IMG/VR virus record: IMGVR_UViG_3300031623_000006
Location: 1-57,062 of that record
From: a virus
Strand: one strand, 5' to 3'
Length of the DNA: 57,062 bases
This document shows positions 1 to 6,952 of this stretch, piece after piece; position 1 is the stretch's first letter, and each line of letters opens with the position of its first letter. The translations under genes were made by a program, and so were the position numbers. Under the pieces are notes generated by a model. That model ran no database searches, had not been told where the DNA came from, and saw only the letters and a list, made by a program, of their open reading frames with translations.

Positions 1-11
1 GCCGTGGAGAA

Positions 12-317
12 TTGCCCACAAATTACCATTTGACCTTCAGCCGATCGGAATCGAATGAACGTCGCGCTATTGAGATCCTAATGCTGGGTGGAAACGTTGC
101 GACCGTATTCGAACGGACGTCGCGCTACAATCCGACAATTCCCGCAGAATGGCACGGGTTCCAGGTTGTCGATGGCGACAAAACCGACCTGCGATTCCTC
201 GAAGGCACGCAAGGCAAGGTTATCGGCTTGTACTTCAAAGGCAATAGCGACGATTCCACCGGATTTGTTGTGCCACTGGCAGACGCCCGACAGCCGCTAT
301 TGTCCGCAATTACATAG
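12..317 (+). CDS. unknown small protein, 5' end possibly cut by window edge
   Basis: The reading frame is open from the window edge and ends with TAG at 315-317. The first usable start is TTG at 12, but a GGAGA purine tract lies only one base before it, so the real start is probably upstream and outside the window. The ~101 residues are mixed alpha/beta in composition, with a glycine-rich second half and no motif I recognise. It heads a long same-strand series of small genes that look like phage early or accessory functions. Function unknown. Confidence 0.6.
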   Translation: MPTNYHLTFSRSESNERRAIEILMLGGNVATVFERTSRYNPTIPAEWHGFQVVDGDKTDLRFLEGTQGKVIGLYFKGNSDDSTGFVVPLADARQPLLSAIT

Positions 318-325
318 GGTAAACC

Positions 326-490
326 ATGGCCGAGCGGTTGAAGACAGCCACAAAGGCCCTCGTGGCCCTTGTGCGCGACGTGGCCGATACCATCATCAAA
401 GGAATCCCGCTAACCACAGGCGACGTTGACACTTTGCGATCGGTTGCCGATGCCGCGGAGATCGAACTCGAGTCTAAAGACACTGTCTGA
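326..490 (+). CDS. unknown 54-residue protein
   Basis: ATG at 326 lies 8 bases after the previous stop, with a GGGT tract just before it. The product is 54 residues, Ala/Val/Asp-rich and probably helical, without recognisable motifs. Tight spacing to the preceding gene suggests co-transcription and translational coupling. The downstream spacer starts with TGCCGCCAG, a motif seen after many genes in this region. Confidence 0.6.
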   Translation: MAERLKTATKALVALVRDVADTIIKGIPLTTGDVDTLRSVADAAEIELESKDTV

Positions 491-538
491 AATGCCGCCA
501 GAAACCATCATTGTACCCGTAACATGGAGAAAAGACCG

Positions 539-889
539 ATGCAAGAGTATTACACTTTTCACACTGATCCAGGACACGGCTGGCTCGAAGTGGAATTCGC
601 CGAACTTGAACGGCTTGGAATTGCAGGGGAGATCTCGCACTATTCCTACCGGAACGGAAGCATCGCATATCTGGAAGAGGATGGCGATGCGGCCCGGTTC
701 GCCAATGCCAAGGCGGCTGCAGGTGAGGAATTCGCCGATCACACTGTTAACGTCAACCATTCCCACAAAATCCGCAGCTATCGACCGTACACCGTACCTG
801 AACCGAAATTAGGCCGAACACCATTTCCGGCGCATTGTGCCGCCAGTGGCGATTGGATTGGACCGTCAGACGCTGATCCAGGCATGTAG
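539..889 (+). CDS. conserved phage-type protein of unknown function
   Basis: I chose the ATG at 539 because a GGAG ribosome-binding site sits 10 bases upstream, the spacing used by neighbouring genes. An in-frame ATG at 524 has no such site. The 116-residue product opens with a TDPGHGWLEV segment resembling small phage/plasmid proteins of unknown function. It is rich in charged and aromatic residues, with no signal peptide or membrane segment. Function unknown. Confidence 0.7.
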   Translation: MQEYYTFHTDPGHGWLEVEFAELERLGIAGEISHYSYRNGSIAYLEEDGDAARFANAKAAAGEEFADHTVNVNHSHKIRSYRPYTVPEPKLGRTPFPAHCAASGDWIGPSDADPGM

Positions 890-973
890 ACAACCAACCT
901 CCCCAACCTCGGGTGCAAGGCGAGCGCAGATTTGGCTGACCCCGACCACCTTTCTTTAGCTGGAGACGAGACC

Positions 974-1207
974 ATGTGGGTAAGAGGATGCGAAGGCGCG
1001 CCAAGTTGGATTCACCCGTCGATTTTGAAGTACGAGCGAGACCTGTTCGCCGGGCGGATCCGATGTCCGTTCAAGATTGACCGGAAGTTTGTCTCGGGCG
1101 AAGACGCGAAGCCAACCGGGCAGGTCGCGGCGGCCATTCTGTTGGACAAGACCACCGACAGCTTCCTGCCGATTGCGTTGACGCCGACCGGCAAGATTAA
1201 GTGCTGA
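974..1207 (+). CDS. unknown 77-residue protein
   Basis: ATG at 974 is preceded by GGAG at 962-965. The product is short, has two cysteines in its first half and ends in GKIKC. No family recognised. The leader before it (890-973) begins ACAACCAACCTCCCC, a sequence shared with the leaders of genes further along. Confidence 0.6.
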   Translation: MWVRGCEGAPSWIHPSILKYERDLFAGRIRCPFKIDRKFVSGEDAKPTGQVAAAILLDKTTDSFLPIALTPTGKIKC

Positions 1208-1226
1208 CGATAGCCGAACCAACTCC

Positions 1227-1249
1227 CCGCACGGGTGCAAGACGTGCGG
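1227..1249 (+). repeat. intergenic stem-loop CCGCACG-N9-CGTGCGG
   Basis: A perfect 7-bp inverted repeat (1227-1233 with 1243-1249) and 9-nt loop lie between two small genes. The same stem with the same loop length recurs at 3471-3493 after the same upstream words (ATAGCCGAACCAA), so the element is a repeated unit. There is no U-tract after it, so it is not a standard terminator. Confidence 0.75.
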
Positions 1250-1295
1250 CCAATTGGTCTGACTGTTTCCTTCAATCTCTAACTGGAGCCTTGCG

Positions 1296-1706
1296 ATGAT
1301 CGACAAGCTTAAAGAAATCGCCCCGAACTTTGTGTTTTCTGTGAGTCGAGAGATTGACGAATTGCATGTTTGGGACGGCGATGGACCCGATCCAACTGAC
1401 GATGGATTTGATCCGTTCGAGGTGACCGTCACCGCTCGCTGCGTTGTCGGTGGCGAGATCATCGAAGGAAATGCCTACATGGGCGGTTCCTACTTCAAGT
1501 TCGGTGAACCGTGTGGCGATGTCGGCGGATACCTGCCACAAATGCTTGAGGAAGCCGCTTCCGAACTGGGAAACTCTCACCAGTTTTTGGCAATTTCGAC
1601 GTGGAGAACATCACATCATGGAGAACTGCAAAACGCTATCGGTTTCATTAAACGAGAAATGAAACGAGAAATGTTAGACCGGTATCAGGCACAAGTGAAT
1701 AAGTAG
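1296..1706 (+). CDS. unknown 136-residue protein
   Basis: ATG at 1296 follows GGAG at 1284-1287. The protein is acidic in its first half (a DGDGPDPTDDGFD stretch) and more basic at the end, where a KREMKREM duplication is visible. No recognised domain, signal peptide or membrane helix. Function unknown. Confidence 0.7.
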   Translation: MIDKLKEIAPNFVFSVSREIDELHVWDGDGPDPTDDGFDPFEVTVTARCVVGGEIIEGNAYMGGSYFKFGEPCGDVGGYLPQMLEEAASELGNSHQFLAISTWRTSHHGELQNAIGFIKREMKREMLDRYQAQVNK

Positions 1707-1716
1707 CCACAACCAA

Positions 1717-1735
1717 CCTCCCCAACGTGGGGAGG
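1717..1735 (+). repeat. intergenic hairpin, 8-bp stem
   Basis: CCTCCCCA at 1717-1724 pairs perfectly with TGGGGAGG at 1728-1735 around a 3-nt loop. It follows the leader word ACAACCAA that is also found after the gene ending at 889. No U-run follows, so a processing or stability element is more likely than a terminator. Confidence 0.7.
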
Positions 1736-1786
1736 CGAGTTCTGCTTACTTTCCCTTTACCCTCACCTTAACTGGAGACCTGACCG

Positions 1787-2317
1787 ATGACGTTTGAGCA
1801 ATTCCAGCGAACCGGCTCCCACACCGATGACCTCGGCGCAATGCTGCGAGACGAATCGTGGATCGGCATTGCCGGTCGCATCTACTGCGGCACGCTGTTC
1901 ATCGCCCTCGACGAAGGTCGCTGGTCGGTCCTGATCGGCAATCAAGAGCCGTATTTCGATAACCTGCAGGATGCTGAGTTGTACCTCTTTGGATTCGCCA
2001 CAAGCGAAGGAATCGACCTGCCGTTGTGGTTCAAGGAGTTCTGCGACTACCGAGACATGCCCGCAATCCCGACCGACTGGGAAGACGTGAGTTGGCACAA
2101 CGACGTTTGCCCGTCGTTCAACTACGAGCCACATTTTCTCATCAACGCCAAATCGGCAGCCGTGCGAATCTTTGTTGACTACCTCGACGAATCGCTCCGA
2201 GAATGCCAAGGACACAAGCGATTCACAGCGTACCACAACAACGAGGAATTGATGCAACCGATTGGCTCTATGCTGATCGAAACCGACAACTGGTCCGAGC
2301 TATTGGGAGCGATCTAG
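1787..2317 (+). CDS. unknown 176-residue protein
   Basis: ATG at 1787 follows GGAG at 1773-1776. The product is acidic, rich in Trp, Tyr and Asp, and soluble in appearance. No domain recognised. Its TAG stop shares a base with the GTG start of the next gene, which argues for translational coupling. Confidence 0.7.
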   Translation: MTFEQFQRTGSHTDDLGAMLRDESWIGIAGRIYCGTLFIALDEGRWSVLIGNQEPYFDNLQDAELYLFGFATSEGIDLPLWFKEFCDYRDMPAIPTDWEDVSWHNDVCPSFNYEPHFLINAKSAAVRIFVDYLDESLRECQGHKRFTAYHNNEELMQPIGSMLIETDNWSELLGAI

Positions 2318-2490
2318 TGACTACCGAAACCATCCAAATTGTTGATTGCGGCGGGAAATACGAGGTACACCCAGCGGCGGACGGTGCAACGTGGTGCGTT
2401 GTCAACAGCGAGACCGGCGCGGTGCGAAATGAGGCCGTCACGCGACTGGCTGCAATTGCTCTCGCCAAAGAACTAAACGCAGGCGATTGA
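2317..2490 (+). CDS. unknown 57-residue protein (GTG start)
   Basis: GTG at 2317 overlaps the previous stop by one base and a GGGAG tract lies about 8 bases upstream. The 57 residues include a CGGKYEVHPAADGATW segment and an alanine-rich C-terminal helix, resembling small phage proteins of unknown function. An open frame upstream of 2317 lies within the previous gene, so the overlapping GTG is preferred. Confidence 0.6.
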   Translation: MTTETIQIVDCGGKYEVHPAADGATWCVVNSETGAVRNEAVTRLAAIALAKELNAGD

Positions 2491-2544
2491 TTAGACCGTG
2501 CCGCCAGAATACTCGCGTAAACCATTATTGAGAGGATGAAACCG

Positions 2545-2730
2545 ATGATCGGAAATCTTGATCTACATGAAATAATTGACCTGTGCGATGGGGGCGGAGG
2601 CATGATGGAAGCCGAGGCGCAACGCTTTAAGTCAATCGTGTTGGGTAGCGAATGGGGGGACACAAAGACGTCAGACATCCCTAACGGCGAGTGGGGGCGC
2701 ATGCTGGACGAGGCGACCATCGAGGAATAA
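2545..2730 (+). CDS. unknown 61-residue protein
   Basis: The ATG at 2545 is preferred over the one at 2536 because GAGAGG ends at 2535 and leaves proper spacing only for the second. The product is acidic, with a glycine run near residue 20. No family recognised. Confidence 0.55.
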   Translation: MIGNLDLHEIIDLCDGGGGMMEAEAQRFKSIVLGSEWGDTKTSDIPNGEWGRMLDEATIEE

Positions 2731-2772
2731 TGCCGCCCCACTACCCGCGTAAACCACTAACGAGGCCGACCA

Positions 2773-3021
2773 ATGACCCGTAAAGACCTGACGATCTACA
2801 CCGCAGCAATCCTGACGACGCTGGACGAGGAGCCTAGCGGTGGTTGCCCAGAATCTCACCTGTACATCGCGCTGGGAATGGATTTGCAGAAGTGGCACGC
2901 CGTCAGAGATTTCCTGCAGTCGTTCGACTGGATCACAATCCGCGTGAACTGGGTGGAAATCACCGCTGAAGGGCGGGACATTGCCGCCAAAGTGACCGCT
3001 GCACAGTCCGCACCCGCTTGA
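2773..3021 (+). CDS. small protein with winged-helix-like pattern
   Basis: ATG at 2773 has GAGG 8 bases upstream. The 82 residues alternate helices with a final pair of short strands (ITIRVNW...VEITAEGRDIA), the usual ending of winged helix-turn-helix domains. A DNA-binding role is therefore plausible, but the call rests on pattern only. The gene is followed by a 64-bp intergenic repeat. Confidence 0.6.
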   Translation: MTRKDLTIYTAAILTTLDEEPSGGCPESHLYIALGMDLQKWHAVRDFLQSFDWITIRVNWVEITAEGRDIAAKVTAAQSAPA

Positions 3022-3025
3022 TGCC

Positions 3026-3089
3026 GCCAGAATGCACACCGTGGCGCACGGTAGCGCGTGCTTCACATTGTCTATTTTGCAGCCTGTAA
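3026..3089 (+). repeat. 64-bp intergenic direct repeat, copy 1
   Basis: This stretch matches 4869-4932 with only two mismatches. It contains an ACCGTG-GCG-CACGGT hairpin (3038-3052) flanked by further pairable GCAC/GTGC. Each copy sits directly upstream of the ribosome-binding site of a small gene, so it behaves as a duplicated leader element. No clear promoter is visible in it. Confidence 0.85.
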
Positions 3090-3109
3090 CCTTTTAAGGA
3101 GTGGAGATC

Positions 3110-3445
3110 ATGAAGACCAAAACCAAAGCAACGCACACGCCGGGACCGTGGGTTGCCACATTCGACCACGCGACCAACAGGACCGTCGTTCAGAAAAGTG
3201 AGTTCGGGCCGTCGCCGCTGATTATGGAAACACCCGAGAACGGGTTGTCGCTGGATGAAATCGCCGCAAACGCCCGATTGATTAAAGCCGCACCCGAACT
3301 CTTACGGGACTTGTCCGAAATGATGGAACTCGCACAGGCTATCGTTAACAACTGGGAGAAAGGCGATTTGGCACAAGCCGTCATCGACTTGGAATGGTAC
3401 ACCGTCAATAAGGTTGCCGAGACCCTCGACGCCGCCACCAACTAA
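3110..3445 (+). CDS. conserved phage protein of the HTPGPW/ANARLI type, function unknown
   Basis: I chose the ATG at 3110 because AAGGAG and a second GGAG precede it, rather than the upstream in-frame GTG at 3101. The 111-residue product shows the two hallmarks of a widespread phage protein family: HTPGPW near the N-terminus and ANARLIKAAPELL in the middle. The family is common in phages of many hosts and its role is not established. Confidence 0.8.
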   Translation: MKTKTKATHTPGPWVATFDHATNRTVVQKSEFGPSPLIMETPENGLSLDEIAANARLIKAAPELLRDLSEMMELAQAIVNNWEKGDLAQAVIDLEWYTVNKVAETLDAATN

Positions 3446-3470
3446 ACGCACCGATAGCCGAACCAATCCC

Positions 3471-3493
3471 CCGCACGATTAGCGACCGTGCGG
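3471..3493 (+). repeat. intergenic stem-loop, second copy of CCGCACG-N9-CGTGCGG
   Basis: Bases 3471-3477 pair perfectly with 3487-3493 across a 9-nt loop. The stem matches 1227-1249 while the loop differs, which indicates that the paired structure is what is conserved. It is located between two small genes, with no U-tract after it. Confidence 0.75.
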
Positions 3494-3538
3494 CCCAGCG
3501 TGTACCGTTTGAAACCCCTATTGAGAGAGGCAAGAACC

Positions 3539-3712
3539 ATGAAGCACATCGAACCAGATCAAACACTCACAGTTGTGGAAGTTGAGGGACACCACGGAGA
3601 ACGTGGAGTCATCCTCACCGTCACTGTTGAAGACGACGACGGCGACCTCATCACTTTCGACATTGAGGCTCGCGGATTGCCGGGCAGCTATGCGAGCAGT
3701 GACCGCGCCTGA
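3539..3712 (+). CDS. unknown 57-residue acidic protein
   Basis: ATG at 3539 follows GAGAGAGG with good spacing. The product is mostly short beta strands around an EDDDGD acidic turn. No recognised family. An open frame reaches upstream to 3488, but that part falls inside the conserved stem-loop leader and is unlikely to be translated. Confidence 0.6.
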   Translation: MKHIEPDQTLTVVEVEGHHGERGVILTVTVEDDDGDLITFDIEARGLPGSYASSDRA

Positions 3713-3759
3713 AATGCCGCCAGTCTAACCCGTTCCCCCTAACCTTTGAGGCACGACCG

Positions 3760-4005
3760 ATGAACCGACCGACACGAGAAACGCGCCAGACACTGACAGG
3801 CCACCGGCGCGATGACCTTGACTTTGCGATGATGTTATTCAATTCCAATTGGAACTACCGACACGCGGCAACAGCCTATTGGCGCGCGGTTCATCGACAC
3901 TACACCCGCGAAGCGATTACGACCATTCGACGCATCACCGGCCGACGGCGCAAGCGATTGACGTTTCCGGCTATCGACTGGACCGTTTACGAATCATCAA
4001 TTTGA
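3760..4005 (+). CDS. unknown 81-residue basic protein
   Basis: ATG at 3760 follows GAGG at 3748-3751. The product is strongly basic (many Arg, with a GRRRKR run near residue 65) and probably helical, so nucleic-acid binding is possible. No family recognised. Confidence 0.6.
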   Translation: MNRPTRETRQTLTGHRRDDLDFAMMLFNSNWNYRHAATAYWRAVHRHYTREAITTIRRITGRRRKRLTFPAIDWTVYESSI

Positions 4006-4057
4006 AATGCAACCAGTCTGTTTCCCGTTTCCCCCCTCTTGCTGGAGCAGAGAGACC

Positions 4058-4285
4058 ATGATCACCCAAGATTGCATCGACCGAATGTTGCCCATCGTCG
4101 CGGATTCGTGGGAGCAGCTGCGCGGCTGCGACGTCTTCCGGCTGCTTGACTCCATTTCCTACGAGTCCCGCGAGTCTCTCGACAATGCCGCGCGGATCAT
4201 CGTCGGCAAGCGACCTGATCTGCTCGACCGCGTTGAGGATGCCGCCAGTGAAATACGTTGTGATCGCACCGAATTGCTCGTCTGA
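4058..4285 (+). CDS. unknown 75-residue protein
   Basis: ATG at 4058 follows GGAG at 4043-4046. The product appears all-helical and acidic. No motif recognised. Its downstream leader carries the CCCGCATAAACC...GAGG word shared with other genes here. Confidence 0.6.
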   Translation: MITQDCIDRMLPIVADSWEQLRGCDVFRLLDSISYESRESLDNAARIIVGKRPDLLDRVEDAASEIRCDRTELLV

Positions 4286-4327
4286 AATGCCCCCACTGCC
4301 CGCATAAACCCCTAATGAGGCCGACCA

Positions 4328-4651
4328 ATGCCAGCATTTTCACACTTCACAGGCTTACGCTGCGGACCATTCGCCGGACTACCGAAGTCTAAACCTCGCC
4401 GGGACCCGCTTATCTGGCGTGAATTCGCTGCACACTCGGACGGTTTTGTGCCAGCAGTGCGCCGGCAGTGGCATTTTGTCGGCACGTCGCGCGGCCAGAA
4501 ATGCCGAATGCAAGTGGAGTTGATCCGCGAGCTAATCGCCGGACGCTATGCCGTCCAATGCGTTTTTGCCATGAACGCCCTCTATTGCCCCGATGACGCC
4601 AACCTTGACGACCTGGAACCCATCAACGAATACCGAAAGGCGAACCAATGA
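4328..4651 (+). CDS. unknown 107-residue basic protein
   Basis: ATG at 4328 follows GAGG with 7-nt spacing. The N-terminal half is basic with a KSKPRRDP segment and the C-terminal half acidic. No domain recognised. The stop overlaps the next start (ATGA at 4648), so the two are probably translationally coupled. Confidence 0.65.
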   Translation: MPAFSHFTGLRCGPFAGLPKSKPRRDPLIWREFAAHSDGFVPAVRRQWHFVGTSRGQKCRMQVELIRELIAGRYAVQCVFAMNALYCPDDANLDDLEPINEYRKANQ

Positions 4652-4869
4652 ACGCAACGCCCGTCGAATACGACCACAATGGCAACACCGTCGCAGGCTG
4701 GATTATCGACAGTATGGAAAGCCCACTAACCGGAAAGCTACGATTTCTCGTGGCCGATAGCCCCAACGACTGCCCAACCGTTGACGGGAAATGGGTTGAC
4801 GCGATCGACTGCGAAGAACCCGAGGAACCCGGTTTCCGCAACGGACAGTGCTTGAGTCAATTCATCTAG
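4648..4869 (+). CDS. unknown 73-residue acidic protein
   Basis: ATG at 4648 overlaps the previous stop as ATGA. The product reads as a small beta-rich fold (DHNGNTVAGWIIDS...GKLRFLVADS) with an acidic C-terminal segment. No family recognised. It is followed at once by the second copy of the 64-bp intergenic repeat. Confidence 0.6.
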   Translation: MNATPVEYDHNGNTVAGWIIDSMESPLTGKLRFLVADSPNDCPTVDGKWVDAIDCEEPEEPGFRNGQCLSQFI

Positions 4870-4932
4870 CCAGAATGCACACCGTGGCGCACGGTAGCGC
4901 GTGCGTCACATTGTCTATTTTGCAGCCCGTAA
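4869..4932 (+). repeat. 64-bp intergenic direct repeat, copy 2
   Basis: This is the second copy of 3026-3089 (62 of 64 bases identical), with the same ACCGTG/CACGGT hairpin. It begins on the last base of the previous gene's TAG stop. Position and orientation relative to the next start are the same as in copy 1. Confidence 0.85.
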
Positions 4933-4953
4933 ACCTTTTGGGGATTTGAGATC

Positions 4954-5304
4954 ATGACGCGACAAGTAATCACAGACGGATCAGGTAGTTGGTTTGACGA
5001 TGCTACGGCGATTAAATTTGACGAGGACACCCGGTGGGACGGCAACAACCACATCAGCTTGGCGACCGGATCACAGTGGGATCACCAGTGGTTGTACTTC
5101 ACTAAATCGGAAAAGTGGGTGTTGCACGGTGACAGCCAGTACCAAGGCGGTGGGGAATCCTACGCGATTATCGACGACGATGAGGCCGTTAATTGGCTGA
5201 TCCAGAACGGATACGCTGGCCGATACAGGGCCGCCGAACTTGAAAAACTTCCCGCGAATATCCGCGATCAGGTCAACGCGGGGATCGCGTCACTTGAAGT
5301 TTGA
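4954..5304 (+). CDS. conserved protein of unknown function (RWDGNNHISLATGSQW type)
   Basis: ATG at 4954 lies after a GGGGATTTGAG tract. The 116-residue product carries TDGSGSWFD and TRWDGNNHISLATGSQW followed by a WVLH strand, which I recognise from small proteins on phages and integrative elements. The role of that family is not established. It looks soluble, beta-rich at the start and helical at the end. Confidence 0.75.
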   Translation: MTRQVITDGSGSWFDDATAIKFDEDTRWDGNNHISLATGSQWDHQWLYFTKSEKWVLHGDSQYQGGGESYAIIDDDEAVNWLIQNGYAGRYRAAELEKLPANIRDQVNAGIASLEV

Positions 5305-5362
5305 GACCAACTAAACGCGCCGCCAGACGGTGTATTCACTACCCTAAACTGAGGTTGACCAA

Positions 5363-5767
5363 ATGACCACGACAACATTCGACAGCGACCCGCGCAGCTT
5401 TGCAATCGAACTAACCGAGTCCGGTATGGTGAGTGCCGACCACTTGCTGCTTTGCGCCCTCAAGTACATGAGTCACGACGACTGCCGGGATATGCTGGAC
5501 TGTAACGAACTTTCCCCCCGGTTTGACGAGGAAGAGGAAGACCATGAGGAATTTGAGTTGGAAGATAAAGACGACGTTCGCAATGCATTTTGGTCCGACA
5601 ACTATGCGATCGAGTGCGACCGAGACGACGCCAAGTCGCAGAACGACTACAACGCCACCATTCGCACCATGTTCGTTGACTGGCTGGACAATGCGCACCG
5701 CACCGGCAGGTTGAGTGATGGCCTGGCCTCAGAACTGGTCTTTAGAGACGGCGATGTGGCCCTGTAG
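5363..5767 (+). CDS. unknown 134-residue highly acidic protein
   Basis: ATG at 5363 follows GAGG at 5352-5355. The protein is strongly acidic, with an EEEEDHEEFELEDKDD stretch around residues 55-70. Such DNA-mimic-like composition is seen in some phage anti-defence proteins, but nothing else supports that role here. Function unknown. Confidence 0.65.
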   Translation: MTTTTFDSDPRSFAIELTESGMVSADHLLLCALKYMSHDDCRDMLDCNELSPRFDEEEEDHEEFELEDKDDVRNAFWSDNYAIECDRDDAKSQNDYNATIRTMFVDWLDNAHRTGRLSDGLASELVFRDGDVAL

Positions 5768-5844
5768 GGAACCCCCAAGGCTGCGCCGTCACTTGGGCGG
5801 CGTATGCTTGGCGATTCTATTTCCTAACTTGAGAGGCTACGACC

Positions 5845-6114
5845 ATGACAAATTACCGCGAATTGATTCTAGCTGCAATGAACGACAACCAAACCGACCT
5901 TGACCGCATCGCCGCAGGTATCGCGCAGGCGTCCGGGCTGCTGATTGCCAACACTCACGCGCCGGGACCGTCCGATTCAGTCACCGTCACCAAAGACGGC
6001 TGGATTGCCGCGACCGTGGAACTCGCCCGACTTGAAGCGTGGGTTACTGGACTCAGCGAGACCCACAAAAGCCTACTCGACGACGGTCCCGACCCAGACG
6101 ACGTACACGCATAG
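5845..6114 (+). CDS. unknown 89-residue protein
   Basis: ATG at 5845 follows GAGAGG. The product has an N-terminal helix and an acidic tail (DDGPDPDDVHA). No family recognised. The leader upstream contains a GC-rich imperfect stem-loop around 5780-5803. Confidence 0.6.
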   Translation: MTNYRELILAAMNDNQTDLDRIAAGIAQASGLLIANTHAPGPSDSVTVTKDGWIAATVELARLEAWVTGLSETHKSLLDDGPDPDDVHA

Positions 6115-6159
6115 ACCGTGCCGCCAGACTACCCGCGTAAACCAAACGAGGATAAGACC

Positions 6160-6444
6160 ATGACCCAACGACCGCACGGCGAACACCCCACGCTCGGCGT
6201 CTGTGATTGCGACGACTGCCAGGCGTGGGACGAGGCAGAGAGGCACGAAAAAACCACGGACACAGCAGACCGCGACGAGTTTGTGACGCTGTTCGCAACG
6301 TGGCTATTGGATTCCGGCTACGCTGCCGTCACCACCGACGCTGAACGCATGGCTTGGGATTTCGTCTGTGGGGCGTGGAACGGAAACGCCGACTTGGCTG
6401 AGTGGGCCGCAGCATACGACGACGCAAACAAAGCAACCGAATAA
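6160..6444 (+). CDS. unknown 94-residue acidic protein
   Basis: The ATG at 6160 is chosen because GAGG precedes it by about 8 bases; the frame is open upstream but without a site. A CDCDDC cluster near residue 15 could bind a metal. The rest is helical and acidic. No family recognised. Confidence 0.6.
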   Translation: MTQRPHGEHPTLGVCDCDDCQAWDEAERHEKTTDTADRDEFVTLFATWLLDSGYAAVTTDAERMAWDFVCGAWNGNADLAEWAAAYDDANKATE

Positions 6445-6449
6445 ACAAC

Positions 6450-6555
6450 AGGCTGACCACCACAACCATCCATCCCCAGTCGCGCACGCAAGTCGTCGCT
6501 TTGGTCAGCCTCCGATAGCGTGTGGCGGCTGGGGAGTTTTCAGGAGGACTGACCA
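6450..6555 (+). promoter_or_regulatory. structured leader with competing stems (possible translational switch)
   Basis: AGGCTGACCA (6450-6459) is perfectly complementary to TGGTCAGCCT (6502-6511). The same TGGTCAG can instead pair with CTGACCA at 6549-6555, which lies between the GGAGG site (6543-6547) and the start codon at 6556. A further stem, CCCCAG (6474-6479) with CTGGGG (6529-6534) plus CACGC/GCGTG (6485-6489 with 6518-6522), interleaves with the first. The alternatives would expose or cover the start. No known riboswitch class is recognised, and the CTGACCA word also occurs in simpler leaders nearby. Confidence 0.45.
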
Positions 6556-6657
6556 ATGATCGAAGTAGACCCTCTCGTTGTGGATACAGTCATTGCCGCA
6601 TTGCTGGGCGGCTTGGTATTGGGAATCGCGTACCTTTGGATCGGGGGTGACCTATGA
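6556..6657 (+). CDS. 33-residue single-pass membrane peptide
   Basis: ATG at 6556 has a strong GGAGG site 8 bases upstream. The peptide begins with an acidic MIEVDP and continues as a hydrophobic helix (residues 7-29) long enough to cross a membrane. It overlaps the next start by ATGA at 6654. Small membrane peptides at such a place can be toxins, superinfection-exclusion factors or holin-like, but nothing discriminates here. Confidence 0.55.
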   Translation: MIEVDPLVVDTVIAALLGGLVLGIAYLWIGGDL

Positions 6658-6863
6658 AGGCTGGAATCTACCGACTGTCGCGCGGGTATTATCGCGGGTA
6701 TTTTGACCTAATCCGCGAGAGTCACGACGGCTTGACGCTGGAATTTGAGGAGGTGCAGCGGGTGAAGGGGGCAAGGGTGCGCGGGAAACGCATCTCAATT
6801 CGTGCCGCCAGTCACCGCATCACTCGCCCCAGACAGACAACACTGCGGCGTAAACTCGGCTGA
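6654..6863 (+). CDS. unknown 69-residue basic protein
   Basis: ATG at 6654 overlaps the previous gene by four bases, and GGGGG lies upstream for initiation. The product is strongly basic, with the pattern of a small beta barrel (YRGYFDLIR...LTLEFEEV) followed by an arginine-rich tail. Nucleic-acid binding is plausible. It is the last gene before a terminator. Confidence 0.55.
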   Translation: MKAGIYRLSRGYYRGYFDLIRESHDGLTLEFEEVQRVKGARVRGKRISIRAASHRITRPRQTTLRRKLG

Positions 6864-6872
6864 CTCCATCGC

Positions 6873-6910
6873 AGCCAAAGCCCATCGACTCACAATCGGT
6901 TGGCTTTTTT
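6873..6910 (+). terminator. intrinsic terminator-like hairpin after the small-gene operon
   Basis: AGCCAA at 6873-6878 pairs with TTGGCT at 6900-6905, followed directly by six T residues. An inner CGA/TCG pairing may compact the loop. It closes the leftmost set of small genes and separates them from the repressor promoter. Confidence 0.65.
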
Positions 6911-6918
6911 CGTTGACG

Positions 6919-6946
6919 TTGCGTGATATGGAGAAAATCGTATAAT
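6919..6946 (+). promoter_or_regulatory. sigma70-type promoter for the repressor gene
   Basis: A perfect TATAAT -10 box (6941-6946) has TTGCGT 16 bases upstream (6919-6924). A better-matching TTGACG at 6913-6918 is 22 bases away and too far. The expected transcription start, 6-7 bases after the -10 box, falls at about 6953, exactly at the ATG of the repressor gene, so the mRNA is probably leaderless. Confidence 0.65.
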
Positions 6947-6952
6947 GTGGAA

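Noticed and set aside
6913-6918. TTGACG as the -35 box of the repressor promoter
   Set aside because: It matches the consensus well but lies 22 bases from the TATAAT; the overlapping region offers TTGCGT at 16 bases instead.
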